NCBI RefSeq assembly: GCF_020400605.1
Contig: NZ_JAINRD010000037.1
Span: forward strand, 1 to 60,253
Direction of reading: 5' to 3'
DNA: 60,253 nt
Source: Streptomyces aculeolatus
GTDB lineage: Bacteria > Actinomycetota > Actinomycetes > Streptomycetales > Streptomycetaceae
A model generated the notes under the pieces. That model worked only from the letters and a program-made list of their open reading frames with translations. It made no database searches and was not told the origin of the DNA. Positions 24,005 to 32,530 of this stretch are shown piece by piece; the stretch's first letter is position 1; each line of letters begins with the position of its first letter. The position numbers and the translations under genes are program-made.

Positions 24005-25101
24005 CAGGCCGCCCGGGCCGCGGCGGGGCCCACGGCGGAGGCGGGCACGATGACCATCAGCGGCTGGAAGGGCCTGATCCGCTCGCTCACCAGCGTGACG
24101 AGCCAGGCGCCGGCCGCCCACAGCAGCAGCGTGAGCAGCGGTCCGCCGACCGCGTTGCCGTCGAAGTACAGCACCCGGCGCAACAGCGAGACCGCGCTGC
24201 CCGTGGGCAGGTACTCCGAGACGACGCCGTAGAAGGCGGGCTGGAAGTGCGGGTCGACGACGCCGCCGGAGGAGGCGAGGCCGAGCGGGAGGACGAGCAG
24301 CGCGCCGACGGCGATGCCGAGTGCGCCCAGGAGCGCCTGGCAGGCGGCGACGATGCCGACGACGGTCAGCGACAGCAGGGTGGCGATGCCCAGCAGTTCG
24401 AGGAAGTGGCCGTCGAGGGTGCCGGTGACGGGTCCGGCGAAGAGGGCTCCGGCCGCGCCGGCGACGACGGCGTAGCAGAAGCAGGACAGCCATCGCCTGG
24501 CGGCGCCCACGTGGGCGGCGGCCAGGCTGAGGACGAGCTGGAAGATCAGCGCGCCGATGGTGAGGGCGACGCACAGCAGCACGGCGCTGACGCCGCGGGT
24601 GTCGCTCTCCGGCAGCGGGGCGACGTCGTCCACCTGCTGCGGGGTGCCGAGTTGCTCGGTCAGCTGCTCGTACGCCGTCGTGGCCGCGGTCGTCGGGGCG
24701 TCGCCGGCGGCGCTCGCGATGAGCAGGCCGGGCGGCTGCTTCGGCGACGGCCCGATGACGATGGCGCCGAGCACGTCCTGCTCGCGCAGGGCGGTGCGGG
24801 CCTCGGCCTCGTCCGCGTACCGCTTGACCTCGAACGCGTCGGGGGCGGCGGCGGTGAGCTGCGCCTCGACCTGCTGGACGGCCGGGCCGGGGCCGGCCAG
24901 GCCGAGGGGCATGTCGGTCGGGGCGGGGCTGCGCAGTCCGGGGATCATCAGCCCGGCGAAGGCGAGGACGAGGAAGAGCCCGAGGACGGCCGGGACGACG
25001 AGCACGCCGTAGGTGCCGGAGCGGCCGGCTTCCGGGGGCGGTCCGGTCGGTGCCGGGGCCGGCGCCGCGGCGTGGGGGGACCCTGCGGCCGGTGTGGTCA
25101 C
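24004..25101 (-). CDS. ABC-2/YhgE-like integral membrane protein, probable export component
   Basis: 365 residues: a short cytoplasmic Pro/Ala-rich N terminus, one membrane helix (GVLVVPAVLGLFLVLAFAGL), a large extracytoplasmic loop of about 130 residues (AEARTALREQDVLGAIVIGP), then about five more helices. This layout is that of ABC-2-type or Pip/YhgE-like membrane proteins. No ATPase gene accompanies it, so whether it pairs with a remote ATPase or acts alone is open. The start is a GTG at 25101 with GGGAG about seven bases before; the upstream open stretch crosses the operator and is unlikely to be translated. Coupled to the TetR gene. Confidence 0.75.
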   Translation of the reverse strand: MTTPAAGSPHAAAPAPAPTGPPPEAGRSGTYGVLVVPAVLGLFLVLAFAGLMIPGLRSPAPTDMPLGLAGPGPAVQQVEAQLTAAAPDAFEVKRYADEAEARTALREQDVLGAIVIGPSPKQPPGLLIASAAGDAPTTAATTAYEQLTEQLGTPQQVDDVAPLPESDTRGVSAVLLCVALTIGALIFQLVLSLAAAHVGAARRWLSCFCYAVVAGAAGALFAGPVTGTLDGHFLELLGIATLLSLTVVGIVAACQALLGALGIAVGALLVLPLGLASSGGVVDPHFQPAFYGVVSEYLPTGSAVSLLRRVLYFDGNAVGGPLLTLLLWAAGAWLVTLVSERIRPFQPLMVIVPASAVGPAAARAA

Positions 25102-25123
25102 GATCTGCTCCCTGTCACTCGCA

Positions 25124-25140
25124 AACAGAACACTTCTGTT
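25124..25140. promoter_or_regulatory. TetR-type operator
   Basis: AACAGAA-CAC-TTCTGTT is a perfect 7+7 inverted repeat with a 3-base centre, 22 bases before the membrane-protein start. The remaining part of the 25102-25360 gap holds no gene; a TTGACA at 25325-25330 lacks a good -10 partner. Confidence 0.7.
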
Positions 25141-25360
25141 CAACGGATGTTGAGGATCCAGAATGACGCGGCTGCGGTCCCGTCCGCAACTCCCCCGGGT
25201 AGCCCGGGCATTGCCGCTGTGAAAGCGCCGGTCAGCGGTCTTTTGGCGGGAATTTAGGTGGTGGCAGCAATCTGTCGGCACGCCTCTGGTGCGCAACTTC
25301 CGTACGGGAGGCACCATCAGGCCCTTGACACCACCCTTTCCGCCGTCGCCGAATGATCGA

Positions 25361-26953
25361 ATGTCCCTGATGCACGGAAGACTGCTGGCCGTCAGCGACC
25401 TGCACGTCGCCTACGAAGAGAACCGCGACATCACCGCCGGGCTGCGCCCGACCGCGGCCGATGACTGGCTGATCGTCGCCGGTGACGTCGGCGAGCGCGT
25501 CTCGGACATCGAATGGACCCTCGGGCTGCTCGCCGAGCGGTTCGCCAAGGTCGTCTGGGCACCGGGCAACCACGAACTGTGGACGCACCCCGACGACCCG
25601 GTGAAGCTGCGCGGTGAGGAGCGCTACCGGCACCTGGTCGAACTCTGCCGCGGACTGGGGGTCGTGACCCCCGAGGACCCGTATCCCGTCTGGCGCGGCG
25701 AGGGCGGCCCCGTGACCGTCGCGCCCCTTTTCGTGCTCTACGACTACTCCTTCCGCATGCCGGGCGTGGCGACCAAGGAGGAGTCGCTGCGCCTGGCCCA
25801 CGAGGCCGGAGTCGTCTGCACCGACGAGTACTTCCTGCACCCCGACCCGCATCCCTCGCGCGATGCCTGGTGCCGGGAGCGGGTGGCCCTGACCGAGCGG
25901 CGGCTCGCGGACGTCGACCCCGCTCACCCCACGGTGCTGGTCAACCACTGGCCGCTGGTGCGGCAGCCGACCGACATCCTGCGCTATCCGGAGTTCGCGC
26001 AGTGGTGCGGTACGACGCTGACCGCCGACTGGCACCGCCGCTTCCGCGCGGCCGCCGTCGTCTACGGCCACCTGCACATCCCCCGGGTCACCTGGTACGA
26101 CGGCGTCAAGTTCAGCGAGGTGTCGCTCGGCTACCCACGCGAGTGGAAGCGCCGCCCGCCGCGCGACCTGCTGCGCCCGGTCCTGCCGCCGGCGCCGGCG
26201 AGCGCCGCGGCGCGGGCCGCGCGGCCACCAGCGCCCGCGGCGGCCGAACCGGCCCGGCTGCTCCAGCAGTTACTGCCCGACGCGGTGACCGCGGCGGAGG
26301 CGTTCAGCGACCCGCCGGAGCCGCCCGCAGAGCGGCTGTACCCCGAGGAGGCGCAGGCCGTCGCCAGGGCCGTACCGCACCGCCAGGCGGAGTTCGCCAC
26401 CGTGCGGCAGTGCGCCCGCCGCGCCCTGGGCACCCTCGGCGTCGAGCCGGCGCCCCTGCTCCCCGGCCGCCGCGGCGCGCCGCAGTGGCCCGCCGGGATC
26501 GTCGGCTCCATGACGCACTGCGCCGGCTACCGCGCCGCCGCCGTGGCCCGCCGCGGCGACGTGCTCGGCGTCGGCATCGACGCCGAGCCCAACGAGGAGC
26601 TCAAGGACGGCCTCCTGGAGGCCGTCGCGCTGCCGGAGGAGCAGGAGCTGGTACGCGCCCGCATGCGCGGCACGTCCGGGGTCTGCTGGGACCGGCTGCT
26701 GTTCAGCGCCAAAGAGTCGGTCTTCAAGGTCTGGTATCCGCTGACCGGCAGGGAGCTGGACTTCGACGAGGCCCGTATCGACGTGGACCCAGAGGACGGG
26801 ACGTTCACCGCCGGGATCCTGGTCGACGCGCCCACGATCGACGGCACCTCCCTGGCCCGTATGCAGGGCCGCTGGCTGTGCCGCAGCGGGCTGCTCGTCA
26901 CCGCCGTGTCGCTGACCGCGGGAGCCGGCGGGCGCGCCGGGAACGGCGAGTAG
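25361..26953 (+). CDS. Fusion of PptH-like metallophosphoesterase and PptT/Sfp-type phosphopantetheinyl transferase
   Basis: 530 residues in one frame. Residues 1-285 are a calcineurin-like phosphoesterase: VSDLHV (Asp13, His15), VAGDVGE (Asp42), PGNHE (Asn70, His71), VNHWPL, and YGHLHIP. After an Ala/Pro linker, residues 300-530 are a 4'-phosphopantetheinyl transferase: GSMTHCAGY, GVGIDAEP (metal-binding Asp and Glu), and FSAKESVFKVWYP. PPTases activate ACPs. In Mycobacterium the neighbouring enzyme PptH removes the same group, so one chain here may carry both opposing activities. Leu304, at the junction, is a TTA codon (26270-26272), predicting bldA control. The start is uncertain: ATG 25361 suits the domain, though no strong ribosome site is visible and ATG 25370 is also possible. 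Confidence 0.88.
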   Translation: MSLMHGRLLAVSDLHVAYEENRDITAGLRPTAADDWLIVAGDVGERVSDIEWTLGLLAERFAKVVWAPGNHELWTHPDDPVKLRGEERYRHLVELCRGLGVVTPEDPYPVWRGEGGPVTVAPLFVLYDYSFRMPGVATKEESLRLAHEAGVVCTDEYFLHPDPHPSRDAWCRERVALTERRLADVDPAHPTVLVNHWPLVRQPTDILRYPEFAQWCGTTLTADWHRRFRAAAVVYGHLHIPRVTWYDGVKFSEVSLGYPREWKRRPPRDLLRPVLPPAPASAAARAARPPAPAAAEPARLLQQLLPDAVTAAEAFSDPPEPPAERLYPEEAQAVARAVPHRQAEFATVRQCARRALGTLGVEPAPLLPGRRGAPQWPAGIVGSMTHCAGYRAAAVARRGDVLGVGIDAEPNEELKDGLLEAVALPEEQELVRARMRGTSGVCWDRLLFSAKESVFKVWYPLTGRELDFDEARIDVDPEDGTFTAGILVDAPTIDGTSLARMQGRWLCRSGLLVTAVSLTAGAGGRAGNGE

Positions 26954-26979
26954 GTGCGGGCTGTGCGGGACGGGACGAC

Positions 26980-28302
26980 GTGACGGTCCGGATGTCCCGG
27001 TCCTTACCGTATGCGCCGGGCGACGGCGCGAGCACGGTGGGCGGGGAGCGGACGGTGGGCGTCCTGTACGACGCGGGCTCGGCCTGCGCCGCGGAGGTCG
27101 CGGCGGCGGCACGCTGCTGCGACGCCGAGCTGTTCCTCGTCGTGGACCGGGCCTCGGAACACGTGCGGGCGCGGCTGCCGGTGCTGACGCGGCGGTTCGC
27201 GCTGTGCGACATCACCGGTCTCGCCGCGCGGGACGCGGCGCGGGCGGTCTCCGAGTTCGTACCCGACGGGCTGCTGACGTTCAGCGAGCACCGGATGGAG
27301 ATGACCTCCGCGATCGCCGCGGCGATCGGCATCCCGTACTGGCACTCCCCCGCGGTCGCCGGGCGGCTGGTGGACAAGCTCCAGCAGCGCCGGGCGTTCG
27401 CCGAAGCGGGCCTGGACGACCTGCCGTTCGCACCGGTGGCCGATGCCGCGGACCTCGACGCCGCGCTGGACGCGGTGGGGCTGCCCGCGGTGCTGAAGCC
27501 GCGGCGCGGCGCCGGCGGCCGGCTCGTACAACGCCTCGACACGGTCTCCGGCGCCCGGGCGGCGGTCGCGGCGTGCGCGGACGCGGCGCCCGGCACGGAC
27601 CTGCTGGTCGAGGCGCTGCTCCCGGGCGACCCCGAGGCGGCCGGGGCGCAGTGGGGCGACTACGTCTCCGTGGAGACGGCCGTGCACCGCAGGGAATGCC
27701 AACCGCTCTGCGTGACGGGGAAGTTCCCCCTCGCCGCGCCCTTCCGGGAGCGCGGCTCCTTCGTCCCGCACACCCTCGACGCACCGCTGGCGGAGCGCGC
27801 CGAGACCCTGGCGGAGGCGGCGATAGGCGCGCTGGACATCAGCGACGGCATCGTGCACACGCAGCTGAAGCTCACCGCGGAAGGGCCGCGGCTGGTCGAG
27901 GTCAACGGCCGGCTCGGCAGCCTCGTCGGCGACGTCGTACGGCGCGGGTCGGGCTTCGACATGGTGGCGGCGGCGATGCGGCTGGCGCTGGGGCTGCCGG
28001 TGCCGGACGCACCGCGGTTCGACGAGGTCACGTACCAGTACTCGCTGCTGCCGCCGGTCCTCGGTGCCGCGCACGCGCCCGCGGCCGGCCCGCCGGACCT
28101 GTCCGCCCGGCTCGACGGGCTGCGCCACCTCCCCGGCGTCGACCTCGCCGTCCTGCTCGACGCACCGGCCCCGCCCGGCCTCCAGGACCTGGCGGCCGCG
28201 CGCCTCGGGCGGCTCCAGGGACGTACGGCGGACCACGCGGAACTCACCCGGCTGGCAACGGCGATCGACGAACTGTGCGGCCCGGTGCTCGGCGCGGTCT
28301 GA
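26980..28302 (+). CDS. ATP-grasp carboxylate-amine ligase-like protein
   Basis: About 440 residues with an N-terminal Rossmann-like part (TVGVLYDAGSACAAE), a middle ATP-grasp region (SPAVAGRLVDKLQQRRAFAE, PAVLKPRRGAGGRLV, LLVEALLPGD) and a metal/ATP motif at the end of the fold (HTQLKLTAEGPRLVEVNGR). Such enzymes form an acyl phosphate and join it to an amine, thiol or another acid, as in L-amino-acid ligases. It begins 26 bases after the PPTase fusion and is probably in its operon. It could amidate the polyketide or make a building block. The start is GTG 26980; ATG 26992 is an alternative. The substrate is unknown. Confidence 0.8.
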   Translation: MTVRMSRSLPYAPGDGASTVGGERTVGVLYDAGSACAAEVAAAARCCDAELFLVVDRASEHVRARLPVLTRRFALCDITGLAARDAARAVSEFVPDGLLTFSEHRMEMTSAIAAAIGIPYWHSPAVAGRLVDKLQQRRAFAEAGLDDLPFAPVADAADLDAALDAVGLPAVLKPRRGAGGRLVQRLDTVSGARAAVAACADAAPGTDLLVEALLPGDPEAAGAQWGDYVSVETAVHRRECQPLCVTGKFPLAAPFRERGSFVPHTLDAPLAERAETLAEAAIGALDISDGIVHTQLKLTAEGPRLVEVNGRLGSLVGDVVRRGSGFDMVAAAMRLALGLPVPDAPRFDEVTYQYSLLPPVLGAAHAPAAGPPDLSARLDGLRHLPGVDLAVLLDAPAPPGLQDLAAARLGRLQGRTADHAELTRLATAIDELCGPVLGAV

Positions 28303-28403
28303 GGTCCCCACCAGGCGGCGCGCAGCGCGGCGGGATCGTGCCGTGACTCGGCCGGAGGTCGTTCGTTTGGCGGTACGAGCCCCGCCCGCACGAGCCCCCG
28401 TGG

Positions 28404-30404
28404 ATGGTCCCCATGCCGACGAGCAGCCGCCCGCACCTCCGCGACGGCGGACTCCCCCGCGGCGGGACCCCCGCCGCCGCGCCGGCGCCGCCGCTGGAGC
28501 ACTACGCGCCGCTCGCCCGGCTCGCCTACCTCACCCTGCCGCCGGCCCTCGGCAGGCACCGGCGCGTCCTCACCGCCCACACCGCCGCGCAGCGGGCGCT
28601 CCCCGCGGCGCGGGAGCGGCGCCGGCTGCGCGTCCCGGCGCAGCGCGCGGCGGCGGTGCGCGAGCCGGAGACGGACGTCGGACTCGACGAACTGCGGGTG
28701 CGGGTGCTGCGGTCGGCCCTGCGCCACGACGGCGCGGCACGCCGCGTGCCCGGGTGGCTGCAGGCGGGGCGGGGGCTGCCCGTCGTGCTGGGGCTGCGGA
28801 TGGCGACGGCGGCCGGCGGCGCCGACGAGCTGAGCGTCGAACGGTCGCTGGCGCGGCTGTCGGCGCCGGAGCGCGCAGCCTTCGCGCTGCTGACGGTCGA
28901 GGGTCTGGATCCGGCCCGTACGCGGGACCTGCTGGAGCGGGCGGGCGTGCGGGAGCCGGGGGCCGCGCTGCGCAGGGCGGAGGGCGTCGCCGCCGCGGTG
29001 CCGGAGGCGGAGGCGCTGCTGCGCTCCGGCGAGTTCGACCCCACGGCGGTGCAGCTGCGGCCGACGGACCTGGTGCGCCGGCGCCGCCGGCGGCGGGTCG
29101 CGGCGGCGCTGGCGGCCGCGGTCGTCGTCGGCGCGGTCGGGGCGGGGTCGGCGATGCTGCCCGGCGACGGAGGCGGGCGGGGCGGCGCGGGCGCCGCGGG
29201 GGCCGCCGGCGTACCCGCCGCTCTGCTCGACCCCGGCCGCCTCGTGCAGGCACAGCCGGAGGCGTGGGCGGACACCGCGCGCGTGGACTTCACCGCCTGG
29301 CCCGCGCGCGGCGGGCTGACGGGGGACGACGCGTTGCTGGGCCGGGCGCTGTCCGCGTGGGCCGCGCCGGCACCGGACGTGGGGCTGACCGGGACGCCGG
29401 GCACCTCGGCCGCACCGCCGGCCGCGCCGCCCCGGCTGCTCTACGCGGGCGAGGTCTCCGGCGCCGCGGTAGTCCTGCTGTACGAGGGCGAACGCCTCGT
29501 ACGCTACGCCGAGTCCGCGGACGGCTCCGACGACCCGCCCGCCGTCGACGTCGCGCGCGTCGACGACGCCGACGTGACGACCGCCGCGGCGGTTGCGGTG
29601 AGCCGCGGCCGCGACGGCGTCCGCTACCTCCTCGCGCCCTGGGTGGACGAGGCCGCCACCCGCGACCTGCTCCGCCCCGACGAGCCCGCGCGCGACCTGG
29701 GCGTCGCGGACGACGGGGTCACCGACCCGGTGCCGGCGAGCCCCGTCGAGGGCTGCGACGCCTGGCCGGCGCTCCGGCTCCGGTCCTCCGCGCGGATCGT
29801 GGAGGACCACTCGTTCCTCGTCACCGACCTCGGGGACCTCACCCCGGTCCACCTGACGTACACGCCGCCGCCCGGCGAGGGCGCACCGGCCCGCCAGCCG
29901 CGCGAGGCGACCTCCGGCCCCGCCCTCGCCGGCTGGGCCCGCTCGGCCTGCCGGCTGGACGGCTGGCGCGGTGAGGGCGTACGGGCTGTGAACAACTGGG
30001 TGTTCGCCCAGCAGGAGTTGCCCGAGGACGCCGGCCGGGCCGACTGGGTGTGCAGCAGGGCCGGTACGTGGCGCGGGCCCGGCCGGGTCCTGGTGCAGTT
30101 GCAGCCGCCGGCCCGCTCGGCCGCGACGCCGGGCCGCGTGGTCGCCGCGGAGAGCGACGGGGAGGACTCGGCGGCGTGCAGCCGCTTCGGCCGGCACGTC
30201 CTCGCGTCCACCGACTGGCGCGCCCCTTCGGGCCATTGGTACCTGCTGGCGGCGGGCAGCCGGGACGTACGGGGCATCGAGGCCACCGGCGACGTCGAGG
30301 CCACCGCCGCGGGACCGACGCTGGCGAAGCGGGCGGAGAAGGGCGTACGCGCCCGGGTGACCGGCAGCATCGAGGGCGGCGGCAGCCTCGCGACGGGGCG
30401 CTGA
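28404..30404 (+). CDS. Membrane-anchored protein of unknown function with sigma-like N-terminal part
   Basis: 666 residues that I do not recognise as a named family. About 1-220 is Arg/Ala-rich and contains a segment like sigma-factor region 4 (LSAPERAAFALLTVEGL followed by a degenerate helix-turn-helix). A basic run, RRRRRRR, precedes a single membrane helix near 235-255 (VAAALAAAVVVGAVGAGSAM). About 400 residues then lie outside, with cysteines in pairs (EGCDAWPALRL, RSACRLDG, DWVCSR, SAACSR) that could form disulfides. The layout, an inside DNA- or protein-binding part and an outside sensory part, resembles anti-sigma or transmembrane regulators, but that is inference. ATG 28413 is an equally possible start. 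Confidence 0.6.
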   Translation: MVPMPTSSRPHLRDGGLPRGGTPAAAPAPPLEHYAPLARLAYLTLPPALGRHRRVLTAHTAAQRALPAARERRRLRVPAQRAAAVREPETDVGLDELRVRVLRSALRHDGAARRVPGWLQAGRGLPVVLGLRMATAAGGADELSVERSLARLSAPERAAFALLTVEGLDPARTRDLLERAGVREPGAALRRAEGVAAAVPEAEALLRSGEFDPTAVQLRPTDLVRRRRRRRVAAALAAAVVVGAVGAGSAMLPGDGGGRGGAGAAGAAGVPAALLDPGRLVQAQPEAWADTARVDFTAWPARGGLTGDDALLGRALSAWAAPAPDVGLTGTPGTSAAPPAAPPRLLYAGEVSGAAVVLLYEGERLVRYAESADGSDDPPAVDVARVDDADVTTAAAVAVSRGRDGVRYLLAPWVDEAATRDLLRPDEPARDLGVADDGVTDPVPASPVEGCDAWPALRLRSSARIVEDHSFLVTDLGDLTPVHLTYTPPPGEGAPARQPREATSGPALAGWARSACRLDGWRGEGVRAVNNWVFAQQELPEDAGRADWVCSRAGTWRGPGRVLVQLQPPARSAATPGRVVAAESDGEDSAACSRFGRHVLASTDWRAPSGHWYLLAAGSRDVRGIEATGDVEATAAGPTLAKRAEKGVRARVTGSIEGGGSLATGR

Positions 30405-30489
30405 ACGGCCATCCGGCGTCGACCGGATGGCTTCGCGCAGCTTCCCCGCTCGGGGACCCCTACCGGCCCGTGCGCGGTACAACAGAGCC

Positions 30490-31197
30490 ATGAAGCGAAC
30501 GGTGGTTCCGGTCGCGGCGGTCGCCGTGGCACTGATCGGCGGCTGCGCCGGGGAGGCGAGCGGTTGCGACGCCGAGTACCGGCTCGCCGAGGTGAAGGGC
30601 GAGAAGCGGCCGGTCCGGATCGAGCCCGGTCAGCACCACCCCGGGCTGACCGACCGCGAGTTGGAGAAGGCTCTGCCGACGCCGGAGCAGGAAGCCGCGA
30701 CGAACGACAAGGTGCTCAACCATCTGCGCCGGGAGACCGTGCGGATGGCCGGCGTCATGGGCGAGACGGGACGCGGCCGGTGTGCGGGCGAGGTCGACCG
30801 GCCGCGCGGCGAGACCGTCCGCTGCACGGTGACGTACGAGGGTGTGACCGTGCCCTGGCTGGTGACGAGCAAGGGGACGACGTCAGGCATGGCCGCCTTC
30901 AGCCAGGATTTCATCTATACGGCCAAGCCGCTCAAGACCCTGCACACGGCCCGGTCCGTCTACGACTGGTACGCCTGGGAGACCGGCAAGAACGGCACGA
31001 CGGAGGGCCCGCTGGCCCCGGTCGATCCGCGGTGCGACCGGCTGCCGGAGGTCTTCACCGCCGAGCCCGGCGAGGAGACCGGCTACTTCTGCCAGGACGT
31101 CTCGAAGACCTGCACCGACGACGTCCAGCACGTGGAGTGGGGCGACCGGCCGATCCGGTCGGAGGAGAACGGCGCCCTGTCGTTCCTCGCCGGCTGA
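30490..31197 (+). CDS. Putative secreted lipoprotein
   Basis: 235 residues with a type II signal peptide: basic MKRT, a hydrophobic stretch, and lipobox ALIGGC with Cys19 as the lipidation site. The mature part holds further cysteines (GRCAGE, VRCTV, RCDRLP, YFCQDV, TCTDD) and a middle segment resembling DUF4333-like exported domains (CTVTYEGVTVPWLVTS). I cannot name a function. It follows the membrane-anchored unknown by 85 bases on the same strand and could be co-transcribed. Confidence 0.75.
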   Translation: MKRTVVPVAAVAVALIGGCAGEASGCDAEYRLAEVKGEKRPVRIEPGQHHPGLTDRELEKALPTPEQEAATNDKVLNHLRRETVRMAGVMGETGRGRCAGEVDRPRGETVRCTVTYEGVTVPWLVTSKGTTSGMAAFSQDFIYTAKPLKTLHTARSVYDWYAWETGKNGTTEGPLAPVDPRCDRLPEVFTAEPGEETGYFCQDVSKTCTDDVQHVEWGDRPIRSEENGALSFLAG

Positions 31198-31220
31198 GCA
31201 CCGCCGCGTGCGTGGCACCG

Positions 31221-31260
31221 GGGGGCACGGTGGCGAGGGAGGGGCCACCACCGTGCCCCC
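31221..31260. terminator. Convergent terminator between lipoprotein and GH18 genes
   Basis: A 13-bp perfect stem (31221-31233 with 31248-31260) with a 14-base purine-rich loop, lying between the two stops. Confidence 0.75.
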
Positions 31261-31265
31261 GCACC

Positions 31266-32294
31266 TCAGCCCTGGTACTGGGCGAGGATCGAGGTGAACT
31301 CCCACGGCTCCTGCGGGATCCCGCCGCAGGTGTCGGCGCCGCCACCGCCGCAGGGGCGGTCGCGGTTGGCCGACCAGAAGGTGAGCCGGCCCAGGCCCTT
31401 GTCCTGCGCGTAGCCGAGCATGGTCCGGAAGTCGTCCTGGTCCACGACCTCGCCGACGTCGGTGTTGCCGTTCATCGAGGAGATGCCCATGCGCGGGTAC
31501 ACCTCCTCCTCGCCGTAGCCGTACGCCTTCTGCAGCGAGCCCTTGAGCCCCTCCGAGGCCTGGACGGACAGCCGGCCCATGTCCCCGCCGTTGCCGCCGA
31601 AGTTGAACGGCATGATCGTCCAGACGTCCACGTCCAGCCCGGACTGCGCGGCCCGGTCGATGAGGCTGGTGTCGGGGCCGTTCTGCCCGGTGCCGATGGT
31701 GAAGACGACCTTGAGCCCGGGGTTGGCGGCCTTGACCGCCTTGAGCGCGTCGACGGTGCGCTGCTGGACCTCGGGGCTGTCGTACGCGTCGGCTTCGAGG
31801 TCGATGTCGATGGCCGTCAGGTCGTACGCGTCGATCACCTTCTGGTACGCGCCGGCGAGTGCGTCCGCGCTGCCGCAGGAGCTCTCCAGCTTGTTGCCGC
31901 TCCAGCCGCCGAACGACGGGACGACGTCGCCGCCCGCGGCGCGGACCGCGGCGACGGTCTCCTCGTCGACGCCGCCGGTGAGGGGGCGCTGGCCGTCCCA
32001 CTGCGGGTCGCAGGTGCCGTTGCTGAGGACGAAGGCGAGCGTGAACCCGCCGACGCCGGTGGCGTCCATGACCTCAGCGGGGTCGGGCGGGCTGCCCCAG
32101 CCGTTGTAGAGGTAGGGCGCCACGGCCATCGACGCGGCGGCCGGCCGCGCGGCGGCGGTGTCGGCGGCGGGCTGCCCGGCGTCCGAGGCGCCGGCGGCGG
32201 GCATCAGCGCCCAGCCGCCGGCGACCGCGGCCGCCGCCGCACCCGCGACGAGTGCGCGGCGGACGTTCCTTCGGTCGGTCCGATGTGTTCCCAT
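31266..32294 (-). CDS. Secreted GH18 chitinase-like glycoside hydrolase
   Basis: 342 residues with an export signal (basic RRNVRRAL, then an Ala-rich hydrophobic run). The mature domain is a GH18 barrel: the strand-4 motif reads AIDIDLEADAYD, retaining the D-x-D-x-E pattern that supplies the catalytic Glu, with SFGGW on strand 3 and a WTIMPFNFG strand-6 motif. It would hydrolyse chitin or a related beta-1,4-GlcNAc polymer outside the cell. No separate binding domain is visible. It sits next to GH16 and GH64 glucanase genes, together a fungal-wall-degrading set, and its upstream region has DasR-like and GAGAGCGCT-type motifs. Confidence 0.87.
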   Translation of the reverse strand: MGTHRTDRRNVRRALVAGAAAAAVAGGWALMPAAGASDAGQPAADTAAARPAAASMAVAPYLYNGWGSPPDPAEVMDATGVGGFTLAFVLSNGTCDPQWDGQRPLTGGVDEETVAAVRAAGGDVVPSFGGWSGNKLESSCGSADALAGAYQKVIDAYDLTAIDIDLEADAYDSPEVQQRTVDALKAVKAANPGLKVVFTIGTGQNGPDTSLIDRAAQSGLDVDVWTIMPFNFGGNGGDMGRLSVQASEGLKGSLQKAYGYGEEEVYPRMGISSMNGNTDVGEVVDQDDFRTMLGYAQDKGLGRLTFWSANRDRPCGGGGADTCGGIPQEPWEFTSILAQYQG

Positions 32295-32478
32295 GTGCTG
32301 TCACCGTCCTCTTCTCGCCGGCACCCGGCGCCGCCGGGCGCCGCGTCCGGGCATGCGAGCGCACGGAATCCGGGGACGGCGGGCTGCGGCGGCCGGGCGC
32401 GGCGGTGAAGTCGTGTGGGGGGTCCGGCTATTTCACGTGTTGAAGTTAAGGGGGCGCCGGGAAGCGGTGTCAAGGCTT

Positions 32479-32504
32479 TGGTCCGTACCTGTGAGAGCGC
32501 TTTC
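32479..32504. promoter_or_regulatory. DasR-like half palindrome next to an AGCGCT operator-like site
   Basis: TGGTCCGTACC (32479-32489) is followed by GAGAGCGCTTTC (32493-32504), about 185-210 bases upstream of the GH18 start and just beyond the GH16 stop. Near-identical motifs occur in front of GH16 (33865-33875) and GH64 (34005-34016). The first resembles the DasR dre site of chitin genes; the second resembles LacI-type sugar operators. Confidence 0.45.
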
Positions 32505-32530
32505 CCAGCGCCCCGGCGAGGGGCGCGATG

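Noticed and set aside
24005..24574. N-terminal extension of the TetR frame over the membrane-protein gene
   Set aside because: Arg/Pro-rich shadow; the TetR helix-turn-helix begins soon after the ATG at 24004, which is coupled to the preceding stop.
25325..25353. TTGACA as promoter of the PptH-PptT fusion
   Set aside because: No acceptable -10 hexamer at 16-18 bases; the box alone is not enough.
25289..25360. GTG 25289 as start of the PptH-PptT fusion
   Set aside because: The added residues are not part of the phosphoesterase fold and there is no ribosome site; ATG 25361 lies just before the first beta strand.
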